Positions 27,283-35,698 of a DNA stretch of 64,000 bases are shown piece by piece; positions within the stretch are counted from its first letter, which is position 1; each line of letters begins with the position of its first letter. The notes under the pieces were generated by a model. It saw nothing but the letters and a program-made list of their open reading frames with translations, ran no database searches and was not told the DNA's origin. Source of the DNA: Dehalobacter sp. DCM (GTDB lineage Bacteria > Bacillota > Desulfitobacteriia > Desulfitobacteriales > Syntrophobotulaceae); assembly GCF_024972775.1 (NCBI RefSeq), contig NZ_CP092282.1:1915001-1979000 (forward strand), read 5' to 3'. Both the position numbers and the translations under genes were made by a program.

Positions 27283-27304
27283 TTTTACCATGGCCATGGT
27301 AAAA
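27283..27304. repeat. Perfect 22-base palindrome in MFS leader
   Basis: Every base from 27283 to 27304 is self-complementary about a central GGCC (TTTTACCATGG and its complement). It lies downstream of the minus-strand sigma-54 promoter and about 105 bases before the MFS start, within the predicted transcript. It could be an operator for a dimeric repressor or an RNA hairpin. Confidence 0.6.
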
Positions 27305-27347
27305 TTCTGTTTTGGTGTTAGTTAACTGCCGGCGCTACAGATAACTA

Positions 27348-27363
27348 TGCAAAAAATATGCCA
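27348..27363 (-). promoter_or_regulatory. Sigma-54 (-24/-12) promoter for MFS operon
   Basis: Minus-strand sequence TGGCATATTTTTTGCA has GG and GC at the exact 10-base spacing required by sigma-54. It drives the MFS gene at 25956-27179. Confidence 0.75.
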
Positions 27364-27474
27364 TGGAAGCTTATTGGCCAGGAAATGCGGATTAAAGTTA
27401 AGATTGATAAACTGTCTATCCCATATTTTTAATATTCGTCTTGGATATGAGCCGAATTTGTTGTTTTTGGGAAT

Positions 27475-27526
27475 GAAAAAAAGGCGGTGTTGCTAAACTA
27501 CCAAAAAGGAGTTTAGCAGCACCGTC
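27475..27526 (-). terminator. Rho-independent terminator of sigma-54 activator gene
   Basis: Read on the minus strand, GACGGTGCTGCTAAACT pairs (two mismatches) with AGTTTAGCAACACCGCC and is followed by a run of about seven T residues. It insulates the activator gene from the promoter of the MFS operon just beyond it. Confidence 0.8.
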
Positions 27527-27560
27527 TTAAAGCTGGCAGGATGAAGGTAAGTTCTTGGGG

Positions 27561-29603
27561 TCAGATCTCGATTTCAAATTCTTTTATTTTACGATAGAGC
27601 GTCGATTTACTGATGCCTAAAATCTCTGAAGTACGGATAATATCGTATTTTGCCCGGATCAAGGTATTTTGAATTACTTTTCTTTCCAGATCTTTTAATG
27701 ACTCTAAATTCTCGGATTGCTCATTTGGCGGTATGACGTCGCTTGGAATATCATTAATATCCAACAAAATATTATCCGGCAGATTTTTCTTTTCAATCAT
27801 ATTGTTCTGAGTAATATTGACGGCATAAATCATCGCGTTTTCCAACTCGCGGACGTTACCGGGCCAGTGGTGGGTGCGGATAATTTTTAATGCGGAATCG
27901 CCGATGGTGGGAGTTACCCATCCCAGTTTTTCGCAGTAACTGCTGATAAAGAAGCGACTTAAGATTTCCGCGTCGTTTCCACGCTCACGCAAGGGTGGAA
28001 GCTTCACTGACAAGACCGATAAACGGAAATAGAGGTCTTCCCGGAAGAGCTCTTTTTTAATCATCTCCCGCAGATTCCGATTCGTAGCGGCCACTACGCG
28101 GAAATCGACTTTTTTATAACGACGTCCGCCGATCCGCATAACCTGTTTATCTTCAATAACCCGTAAAAGAACCGCTTGAAGTTCCACCGGCATATCGCCG
28201 ATTTCATCCAGGAAAAGTGTCCCTTCATTAGCCATTTCGATTTTGCCGGGTCTGCCATTGCGGTCGGCACCAGTAAAGCTGCCGCCTTCATAGCCGAAGA
28301 GTTCGCTTTCGATGAGGTTCCTTGGCATCGCGGCGCAATTGACAGCGATAAAGGGGCCCTTGGGACGGTATTCATTGTGAATTGCCTGGGCAAAGAGTTC
28401 TTTTCCTGTTCCGCTTTCTCCGGTTATCAAAATGTTGGCGGAAGCGCGGGCAAAGCGCTGGCCTAAAGCAATGGCGTTTTTGAATTCTTTGCTTTCACCG
28501 ACTAAATCGTCAAAGGTATAGTTCGCCATCGGTCCGAAGCGATTGGCTACCAAAGCATTGAGTTTTTCCATAGGATTTAGTCTTAAAACGGCCTGCGTCA
28601 CTTTTTTTGTTTTATCATTAATAATCGGGCGGATATTGATCAAATAGGATTGTTCACTTTTTTCCGTACAAATGGTATCTTCGATTTCAGCACGTTCACC
28701 TTTTTTCAGAGCATCAAAAAAGTGGGAAGGATTGCAGAGAAATTCCGAAATATTGTGAGCGGTCGCTTCATTCGTTTTTAATTTGAAGATTTTGGCTCCT
28801 TCCTTATTTGCTTTGATGATTTTCCCTTTGTGATCGACAGTTAATATGCCTTCATCAATCAGACTAAAAGTTGCTTCGAGTGTGTCAAAAGCAGATTTTA
28901 AATTATCATTGACCTCTTTCAATTGGTCAAAGTTTTTCTGGAGTTGTAATTTGTTTTCAACGGCAGTGGCAATAGCAGTGATCAGGCCCAATGTATGGGA
29001 GGCAAGGATTTGTAAATTATCTTTCCAGGGAGGATTAATGGCAGACCACAATGCCAGGGTCGCGATCACATTCCCGTTTTCATCCAAAATGGGGGCGGCA
29101 GAGGAGACGATATTTTCAAAGTTCATACAATAGTGCTCAGGCCCGATTAATTGGGTGGGGCGTTTCAACCGGGTGCTCAAAACGTGAGAATTGGTGCCAA
29201 TGGTATTTTCATTCGAGGCAATGGCCACGATTTTAAAATGATCTTTGGGGAAACTACTGCCTTCAGCAATCAAAGGGAAGCCATTCTTGTCATCCAGAGT
29301 CAGATGGTATTCTGATGTGGATGTCAGGTAATTAAACGTTGCAATAATGGGCTTGGTAATTTCAATTATTGTCTCGTGTTCCTTACGATTCGCCTCAAGT
29401 TTATTCCTATCTATTTGGGACTTGAGTTTGGGCCCGTAGGGGTCAACTCCGGCTTCTCGGGAGCGTACCCATGATGCAGCCACTTCTTTATCCATAAATG
29501 AATAGTTCGCGGGATCTTTGATTTTGCCATCAATAAAATCCCTCTTGCATTGCATTATCTTTTCCCAACGCTCTTCTGTCATGATTTGATGGGTGTTCTG
29601 CAT
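27561..29603 (-). CDS. Sigma-54-dependent activator, AcoR/GAF-PAS-AAA-Fis type
   Basis: 680 aa. N-terminal AcoR-like sensor (1 to about 230) with GAF-type sequence (LTSTSEYHLTLDDKNGFPLI; IGTNSHVLSTRL; GPEHYCMNFE), PAS domain (about 240-345), AAA+ ATPase (about 360-600) with Walker A GESGTGKELFAQAIH and Walker B GTLFLDEIGDMP, and C-terminal Fis helix-turn-helix (EILGISKSTLYRKI). The sigma-54 contact loop reads GSFTGA rather than the usual GAFTGA. ATG follows AAGGAGG. It is divergent from the molybdopterin operon starting at 29963, whose promoter is -24/-12 type, so that operon and the MFS operon behind it are the likely targets. The related activator at 60032 has the same layout. Confidence 0.92.
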   Translation of the reverse strand: MQNTHQIMTEERWEKIMQCKRDFIDGKIKDPANYSFMDKEVAASWVRSREAGVDPYGPKLKSQIDRNKLEANRKEHETIIEITKPIIATFNYLTSTSEYHLTLDDKNGFPLIAEGSSFPKDHFKIVAIASNENTIGTNSHVLSTRLKRPTQLIGPEHYCMNFENIVSSAAPILDENGNVIATLALWSAINPPWKDNLQILASHTLGLITAIATAVENKLQLQKNFDQLKEVNDNLKSAFDTLEATFSLIDEGILTVDHKGKIIKANKEGAKIFKLKTNEATAHNISEFLCNPSHFFDALKKGERAEIEDTICTEKSEQSYLINIRPIINDKTKKVTQAVLRLNPMEKLNALVANRFGPMANYTFDDLVGESKEFKNAIALGQRFARASANILITGESGTGKELFAQAIHNEYRPKGPFIAVNCAAMPRNLIESELFGYEGGSFTGADRNGRPGKIEMANEGTLFLDEIGDMPVELQAVLLRVIEDKQVMRIGGRRYKKVDFRVVAATNRNLREMIKKELFREDLYFRLSVLSVKLPPLRERGNDAEILSRFFISSYCEKLGWVTPTIGDSALKIIRTHHWPGNVRELENAMIYAVNITQNNMIEKKNLPDNILLDINDIPSDVIPPNEQSENLESLKDLERKVIQNTLIRAKYDIIRTSEILGISKSTLYRKIKEFEIEI

Positions 29604-29962
29604 GGCTTTTCCTCCTTGCCGGAATCATTTATAGATAATACCAAATTACAGCATAAACCATTTTTATGATTAATGAAACCCCAAAATATGACATGCTATT
29701 TGCATTGCATTATATCAAATATGAACTTCCAAAGTAAGATGAGGTTTATTTTTTTTATCCTGTCTCGTTTTGGAAAAAATGACTCAAAAAAAATAATATC
29801 GTCGAGGTTATAAGACAAAGTTCTTTTTATTGAGCGGTCGTTATGTATGTCAAATACCGCATAAATTAAGGTTTTTTTAACATTGGCATAATCTATGCAA
29901 ATAATGTTCATGCATCGATGCTCTACAAAAGTTTTACTTAATTTCTTAAAGGAGGAAAGAGA
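29604..29962. other. Divergent control region
   Basis: About 360 bases between the activator gene and the molybdopterin operon. It holds the activator ribosome site, AT-rich DNA with several A/T runs near 29740-29790 that could bend, and the -24/-12 promoter at 29884. GCGGT...ACCGC (about 29834-29860) is a loose inverted repeat that could be an activator site. No gene seen. Confidence 0.5.
29884..29899 (+). promoter_or_regulatory. Sigma-54 (-24/-12) promoter of first two-enzyme Mo operon
   Basis: TGGCATAATCTATGCA: GG and GC are 10 bases apart, matching the sigma-54 consensus. It lies 64 bases before the ATG at 29963 and opposite the activator gene at 27561-29603. Confidence 0.8.
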
Positions 29963-32314
29963 ATGGTCGTAAAAGGAAATACGTACAACCTTGAACTCTA
30001 CAAGGATATGTACACCTGGCAGGAAGGAGACTATCAGGTCTTCCGGACTACCCAATGGTCGGCTCCCGGCTGTCATAACGGCTGCGGCGTTTTATTCTAT
30101 GTCAAAGACGGCAAAGTGGAAAAAATTGAAGGTGACCCGCAAAACGGCTGGAACTGCGGAACACTCTGCATGCGCTGTCTGGATATTTTGGAATCCATGT
30201 ATGATGAGAACCGCCTGAAATACCCGATGAAAAGAGCCTATGAAGACCGCGGCAAGAACAAATGGGAACGGATCACCTGGGATGAAGCCTACGATATCAT
30301 CGAGGAGAAAGTCCGTTACATTCAAAAGAACTATGGCCATGAAAGCATTATCGCAGAGATCGGTACGGGCCGCAATGTCTGGTGGCAGGTTCCCTGGGGC
30401 TGCTTCGCCGGATTGCAAAGCCCGAACCAGACCGGCGCTTTTTTAAGCGGCGATTCCTGTTATTCCCCGCGCTCCTCGATCCTGGCGCTGATGTCCGGTG
30501 AGTATCTCACCTCGGATATGTCCCAGATGCTTCCTGACCGCTATGAATCGAAAGAGTGGGTAGTCCCGGAGTGTATTACGATTTGGGGCTGCAACCCGAT
30601 CATGAGCAACGGTGACGGCTATCTTGGCCACTGGATCGTCGAAGCTATGAAGCGTGGATCAGAACTGGTTATGGTCGACCCACGGATCAACTGGCTTTCG
30701 GCGAAAGCTAAGCATTGGCTGAGACTGCGTCCCGGAACAGACGCCGCTCTGGCCATGGCAATTTTAAACGTCATGATCAAAGAAAAGCTCTGTGACTACG
30801 ACTTTATTGAAAAATGGACCTACGGGTTTGATGATATTGCCAAAGCGGTCGAGGATATGACCCCGGCCCGTGCTTCGGAAATTTGCTGGATTCCGGAGCA
30901 GGATATTATTGATGCTGCCCGCTTCATGGCGACGGCCAAACCGATGGCCATGCATTGGGGCGTCGCTATCGACCAACAGCCGAGCGCAACACCGACCGGT
31001 CAGGCTTTGATCTGTATTGCCGCTGTCACTGGTCAGATCGATAATCCCGGCGGCTCCTTAGTTACCCGCAGTGCCTATAATATCTCCCTGTTCAGCCAGG
31101 AAGGCTTTGAAGACAATATCACCGAAGAACAAAAAGAAAAACGTTTGGGTATGCATAAATATCCGATGCGCGGAACGGGCATCTCGGCGATGGCCCATAC
31201 CGACGTCGTCCTGGAGTCCATCGAGACTGATGGCGCCAGCAATGACTGTGAGCAATACCCGATCATGATGCAATGGATGCAGGGCTGTAACCCGATCGCC
31301 AACATGGCCGCAGAAGCACCTCGTGTCTATGAAGCAATCTGTAAAGTTCCGTTCAATGTTGTCGTCGATGTCGTTATGACCCCAACCGCAATGGCTTGTG
31401 CTGATCTTTTGCTGCCTGCCGCGATGGGTTCGGAACGTGATTCCATTCGGGCCTGGTGGTGGCCGCTGCGTGCCATTACGAAGATTACCGATTACTACGA
31501 AGCCCATGGCGATGAGCAGATTCTGCTCGACCTGGTGAACCGCCTCAATCCCTCCGCTGCACCCGGTGAAGAAGTAAAAGATTGGGTCAATGACCTGCTG
31601 GCGAATCATTCCGAAGCAGATTTTGATTTTGACTACCTGAAAGAGAAAGTCATCGTTTGGCCGGAGTGGCATTATTACAAGCACGAGAAAGGCCTGCTTC
31701 GCTGGGACGGCGAGCCTGGGTTCAACACTCCGACAGGCAAAATAGAACTGCGGGTCGATTGGCTGGAAGCAAACGGCCTTTCACCGGTACCATTCTACGA
31801 AGAACCGCATGAAAGCCCCTATTCCACACCGGAACTGTATAAGGAGTATCCGCTGGTCCTGACCACCGGTGCCCGTTCTTATGAATACTTCCATTCCGAA
31901 CACCGAAACCTCCCAAGTATCCGGGCTTTCCATCCCGATCCGTTAGTCGAAGTCAATCCGGAAACGTGTAAGGAACTCGGCCTGGAAGAAGGGGACTGGG
32001 TCTGGATCGAAAACCAACGGTCACGCTGCCGTCAACGTATCAAATTCAATCCAGGACTGGATAAGCGGGTTGTCGCTGCCGAGCATGGCTGGTGGTTCCC
32101 GGAAAGTGATCCGGAAAGACTGTTCAATGTGTTTGATTCCAACATCAATAACCTGACTACCCAATGTGATATCGGCAAGAGCGGCTACGGCGCAGCCTAT
32201 AAATGCCTGCTCTGTAAAATCTATAAGTGCACGGAAGAAAACAGCGTGATCACACCGACTGCCCAAGTACTCGATAAGGGAGGATTCAAATATGAGCGCA
32301 AACGCCTTAGCTAA
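29963..32314 (+). CDS. Molybdopterin oxidoreductase, SGDSC-type
   Basis: 783 aa, cytoplasmic. N-terminal cysteines are C37-x3-C41-x27-C69-x2-C72. Compared with acetylene hydratase, the first cysteine of the standard CxxCxxxC motif is missing and an extra one follows the last position. The presumed metal-binding segment is L-S-G-D164-S165-C166; pyrogallol transhydroxylase large subunit is known to bind Mo through a Ser next to an Asp. Other cofactor motifs: WGCNPIMSNGDG, MVDPRINW, LRPGTDAALAMAILNV, GARSYEYFHSEHRNLPS, EHGWWFPE. The ATG follows AAGGAGG. It overlaps the small-subunit gene by 23 bases. Candidate hydroxyl transferase or reductive dehydroxylase of polyphenolics; the actual substrate is unknown. 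Confidence 0.9.
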   Translation: MVVKGNTYNLELYKDMYTWQEGDYQVFRTTQWSAPGCHNGCGVLFYVKDGKVEKIEGDPQNGWNCGTLCMRCLDILESMYDENRLKYPMKRAYEDRGKNKWERITWDEAYDIIEEKVRYIQKNYGHESIIAEIGTGRNVWWQVPWGCFAGLQSPNQTGAFLSGDSCYSPRSSILALMSGEYLTSDMSQMLPDRYESKEWVVPECITIWGCNPIMSNGDGYLGHWIVEAMKRGSELVMVDPRINWLSAKAKHWLRLRPGTDAALAMAILNVMIKEKLCDYDFIEKWTYGFDDIAKAVEDMTPARASEICWIPEQDIIDAARFMATAKPMAMHWGVAIDQQPSATPTGQALICIAAVTGQIDNPGGSLVTRSAYNISLFSQEGFEDNITEEQKEKRLGMHKYPMRGTGISAMAHTDVVLESIETDGASNDCEQYPIMMQWMQGCNPIANMAAEAPRVYEAICKVPFNVVVDVVMTPTAMACADLLLPAAMGSERDSIRAWWWPLRAITKITDYYEAHGDEQILLDLVNRLNPSAAPGEEVKDWVNDLLANHSEADFDFDYLKEKVIVWPEWHYYKHEKGLLRWDGEPGFNTPTGKIELRVDWLEANGLSPVPFYEEPHESPYSTPELYKEYPLVLTTGARSYEYFHSEHRNLPSIRAFHPDPLVEVNPETCKELGLEEGDWVWIENQRSRCRQRIKFNPGLDKRVVAAEHGWWFPESDPERLFNVFDSNINNLTTQCDIGKSGYGAAYKCLLCKIYKCTEENSVITPTAQVLDKGGFKYERKRLS

Positions 32315-32657
32315 TCAAAAGTACGGGCTTTTAATTCATTACGATTTTTGCACAGGTTGCCATAGCTGTGAAATGGCCTGTAAAAAGGAATACGGTCTGG
32401 AACAAGATCAATTTGGAATTAAAGTAGCCCAATACGGTCCGGTCCAGAATAGTGAAAAGAAATGGGAATTCTTTTATATGCCGATGCTGACCGACTTGTG
32501 CACACTGTGCGCACCGCGTGTCGCTGAAGGAAAACTCCCGACCTGTGTCCACCATTGTCAGGCAAAAGTCATGCAGTATGGCACCATCGATGAATTGGCT
32601 GAGCAATTAAAGTTAACCCCAAAATCGGCCCTTTTTGCACCGAAATGCAATGCGTGA
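32292..32657 (+). CDS. Two-cluster ferredoxin-like small subunit
   Basis: 121 aa. CTGCHSCEMAC and CTLC...CVHHC give eight ligands for two 4Fe-4S clusters; a ninth cysteine sits at the very end (APKCNA). The gene starts inside the last codons of the large subunit (23-base overlap) with its GGGAGG site in that gene, a sign of translational coupling and a 1:1 complex. Confidence 0.9.
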   Translation: MSANALANQKYGLLIHYDFCTGCHSCEMACKKEYGLEQDQFGIKVAQYGPVQNSEKKWEFFYMPMLTDLCTLCAPRVAEGKLPTCVHHCQAKVMQYGTIDELAEQLKLTPKSALFAPKCNA

Positions 32658-32702
32658 CCCAATTTAGTTTCAAATATTGTACATTGAAAGGAGAGAAAAC
32701 AC

Positions 32703-34943
32703 ATGCCTTTTGGAAAAGTGAGTACCCCTGTCCAATGGGAGGAAGACGGTTATACCGTAACCCGGACTAATTCCTGGTCAGCCCCCGGCGACCACCCGAC
32801 GGGTGCCGGCATGAAGCTCTATGTCAAGGACGGTATTCTGGAGAAAGTGGAGGGCGACCCCGAGCATTCGATCTTAAAAGGAGCACTTCCGATCCGGATG
32901 CTGTCTTTACCGGAATATGTCTATAACCCCGACCGCGTCATCTACCCGATGAAACGCGACCCTAAAAAACGTGGTGATAATACTGCCTGGGAACGCATTT
33001 CCTGGGATGAGGCCTACGACATGATCGTGGGTAAAGTCAAAGAATATACTGAGAAATTCAACAGCAATAGCATTATTACCTTCGTCGGCACAGGCCGGGA
33101 AGCGGGTAACTGGGGCCCGACGATCTCCTGCCGGGTTTTCAACAGCCCGAATATTTGCTATATGCAAAGCGGTTGGTCCTGCTATGGACCTCGTATGGCT
33201 GTAACATCGTATGTCCTTGGCGCCCCGTATCCAGAAGTGGATTATGCAGCCCAGTTCCCGGACAGCTATGATGATCCCCGTTACACATACCCCGGATGTA
33301 TCCTGCTTTGGGGCAAAGAACCGCTTAAATCCAATCCGGATGGTTTCTGGGGACATTCGCTGGTTGATATGATGAAAAAAGGCACTAAGTTCATTACGGT
33401 CGATCCGCGACTCACCTTTGAAGCAGCCAATTCCGAGTTTTGGCTTCAGCCGCGTCCGGGCACAGACACAGCGCTGGCGATGGCGTTCCTGAATGTCATC
33501 ATCAATGAAGAGCTTTATGATTATGACTTTGTGGAAAACTGGACCTTCGGTTTTGAAGAGTTTACCAAACGCATTCAGGATATGCCTCCGGCCAAAGCAG
33601 CAGAAATTTGCGGTGTACCGGAAGAAAAAATCATTGGCGCTGCCCGTTTCTTTGCGAAGAGCAAACCGGGTGCAGTCCAATGGGGACTGGCTATTGACCA
33701 AAATCCGAACGGTGTTCAGCTCGGAGAATGTCTGATTGCGATCATGGCTATTTGCGGCTGCATTGACGTTCCTGGCGGCAATGTTATGGGCGCGATTGAT
33801 ATCGGCGGCTTAGGTTCAGGATACAGTGACCTCGATCCCCAGGATAAAATCAATGAGCAAATCGGTGTCGATGAGTTCCCGGCTCTGGTGCGGACACTTC
33901 AGTTTACCGACCCGGACAGTGTTCTGGATCAGTTGGAATCCGGCGCGCCGTTTAAACTGAAAATGGGCTTCTTCACCTCTGCCAACGCCATTGCCAATCC
34001 GTGCAATGTTCCCAAACGCTGGGAAAACGCGCTCAATACGCTGGAGTTTAACGTGGCCACGGATATCTTTATAAATCCAACTATCTCCGCAACCTGCGAC
34101 CTGTTTTTACCGGTTAATACCTATGCCGAAAGAGACATGTATGTTGCTACCCATTACGGGGCAGTCGGGCTTTGGATCGGCGGTATCAAGAAAGCCATTA
34201 CCGTGGGCGAAGCCAAGAGTGATGTGGAAATCCTGCGTACCCTCGGCAAAAAGCTCCGGCCCGAACTTTGGCAGTATGACACGGATGTTGAATACATCAA
34301 CGACCAGAAACTGAAAACCCTCGGTATTACCATGGAAGAACTCTGGGAACATGGCTGGTGGCATGTGGACTACGAATACCAGAAATACGCCAAAGGCAAA
34401 CTGCGTGCAGACGGACTGCCTGGGTTCATGACACCTACCGGCAAAATTGAGCTTTACTCCACCATGATTGAAGCCTGGGGTGATGATCCCATGCCTTACT
34501 ACAAGGAACCCCCGACCAGCCCCGTGTCCACCCCCGAATATGCAGCGGAATATCCCCTCGTCTTGAGTACCGGCGCAAGGACCTGGTCCTATTTCCACTC
34601 CGAAGGGCGTATGGTTCCTAAATTAAGGGAAGTTGAACCTAATCCGCTGGTTGACATTAACCCCAAAGACGCCAAAAAATACGGTATCATCGACGGTGAT
34701 TGGGTCTGGCTGGAAAACTCCTATGGCAAATGCAAAATGAAGGCCTCTGTCCAACCGGGCCAAAAAGAAGGCGCGTTAGCCGCCCAGCATGGCTGGTGGT
34801 ACCCGGAACGCGATGCCAGCGCCCCGGAATTGTTCGGTGTGTACGAGGTCAATGTTAACAATCTGACACCGTACAAAACGGTTGGTGTCCTGGGCTTCGG
34901 TGCCCCGTATAAATGTCTGATGTGTAAAATTTATAAGGCTTAG
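32703..34943 (+). CDS. Molybdopterin oxidoreductase, SGWSC-type, lacking all N-terminal Fe-S cysteines
   Basis: 746 aa, closest in the window to the enzyme at 20860. The four N-terminal cysteines of that protein (C19, C31, C59, C62) are all replaced here (N23, A35, P63, M66), so the large subunit should hold no 4Fe-4S cluster, as in pyrogallol transhydroxylase AthL. The metal-ligand segment is SGWSC, and the cofactor-binding parts are otherwise intact (LLWGKEPLKSNPDGFWGHSL; PRPGTDTALAMAFLNVIINE; STGARTWSYFHSEGR; QHGWWYPE). Its own small subunit follows at 35020. It stands in the same operon as a cluster-containing SGDSC enzyme. A non-redox or internally balanced hydroxyl transfer is a plausible role (inference). 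Confidence 0.88.
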   Translation: MPFGKVSTPVQWEEDGYTVTRTNSWSAPGDHPTGAGMKLYVKDGILEKVEGDPEHSILKGALPIRMLSLPEYVYNPDRVIYPMKRDPKKRGDNTAWERISWDEAYDMIVGKVKEYTEKFNSNSIITFVGTGREAGNWGPTISCRVFNSPNICYMQSGWSCYGPRMAVTSYVLGAPYPEVDYAAQFPDSYDDPRYTYPGCILLWGKEPLKSNPDGFWGHSLVDMMKKGTKFITVDPRLTFEAANSEFWLQPRPGTDTALAMAFLNVIINEELYDYDFVENWTFGFEEFTKRIQDMPPAKAAEICGVPEEKIIGAARFFAKSKPGAVQWGLAIDQNPNGVQLGECLIAIMAICGCIDVPGGNVMGAIDIGGLGSGYSDLDPQDKINEQIGVDEFPALVRTLQFTDPDSVLDQLESGAPFKLKMGFFTSANAIANPCNVPKRWENALNTLEFNVATDIFINPTISATCDLFLPVNTYAERDMYVATHYGAVGLWIGGIKKAITVGEAKSDVEILRTLGKKLRPELWQYDTDVEYINDQKLKTLGITMEELWEHGWWHVDYEYQKYAKGKLRADGLPGFMTPTGKIELYSTMIEAWGDDPMPYYKEPPTSPVSTPEYAAEYPLVLSTGARTWSYFHSEGRMVPKLREVEPNPLVDINPKDAKKYGIIDGDWVWLENSYGKCKMKASVQPGQKEGALAAQHGWWYPERDASAPELFGVYEVNVNNLTPYKTVGVLGFGAPYKCLMCKIYKA

Positions 34944-35019
34944 TACTCTGTAACCACAAAGATTGTTCATAAGTCTAGAGGTTACAGGTAGTAATACCTG
35001 ATTTAAAGGAGGTTTAAAG

Positions 35020-35355
35020 ATGTCCGATTATGGATTATTGATCGACTATAAATATTGTACCGGGTGCCACAGCTGTGAAGTCGCCTGCAAATTAAGGCTG
35101 AATCTTCCCGATGGGCAATATGGGATTAAGCTCATCGACGATAAGCCCTGGCAGATCGATGAGGATACCTGGGAATACAAATGGCTGCCCGTACCAACCA
35201 AGCTGTGCGATCTGTGTGCAGACCGGATAGAGGCCGGGAAAACCCCGACCTGTGTCCTGCACTGCTGTGCGCATGTCATGGAGTACGGCAAAGTAGAAGA
35301 CCTTGCGGTCAGAATGAAGGAGCTGGGTTCCAGAACCGTTCTCTTTGTACCCTGA
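35020..35355 (+). CDS. Two-cluster ferredoxin-like small subunit
   Basis: 111 aa with CTGCHSCEVAC and CDLC...CVLHCC. All eight cluster ligands are kept although its partner large subunit (32703) has lost its own cluster site. AAAGGAGG ribosome site. Most similar to the subunit at 23136, mirroring the similarity of the two SGWSC large subunits, which supports co-evolution of each pair. Confidence 0.9.
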   Translation: MSDYGLLIDYKYCTGCHSCEVACKLRLNLPDGQYGIKLIDDKPWQIDEDTWEYKWLPVPTKLCDLCADRIEAGKTPTCVLHCCAHVMEYGKVEDLAVRMKELGSRTVLFVP

Positions 35356-35389
35356 TCGCGATGTAAAGATAAAAGAAGGGGTGTAGATA

Positions 35390-35602
35390 ATGATTGTTGA
35401 TGAGTTTAAGAAACTTTCAGGTGATGAGCAGAAAGCATGGCTGGAGAAGCAAACAAGCGAACTCGGCCGTACTGTACCGGAAATCTGTCAGGAGTTAGGA
35501 ATTTCACGCGCACAGCTACAAGGGCTGGGGCATACGTATGCACTCAATCAATGGCGCTACCTGTCCTTTGAAAACCGTGCCAGTGTAAACTGCCAGAACT
35601 AG
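35390..35602 (+). CDS. Small helix-turn-helix-like protein
   Basis: 70 aa. The middle (TVPEICQELGISRAQLQGLG) looks like a helix-turn-helix; the rest is helical and hydrophilic with no cofactor motif. AAGAAGGGG ribosome site. It closes the operon 34 bases after the iron-sulfur subunit and before a terminator. It could be a small regulator; no family is recognised. Confidence 0.6.
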   Translation: MIVDEFKKLSGDEQKAWLEKQTSELGRTVPEICQELGISRAQLQGLGHTYALNQWRYLSFENRASVNCQN

Positions 35603-35624
35603 AGATAGTCATACCGCGAAATAG

Positions 35625-35666
35625 GAAACGCAGCCTGAAATACTTCGAGCTGCGTTTCTTTATTTG
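35625..35666 (+). terminator. Rho-independent terminator
   Basis: GAAACGCAGC (35625-35634) pairs perfectly with GCTGCGTTTC (35649-35658), followed by TTTATTTG. It ends the 29963-35602 operon. Confidence 0.8.
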
Positions 35667-35698
35667 TTTAATGAATAATACCTTTTATGCAAGATTTT

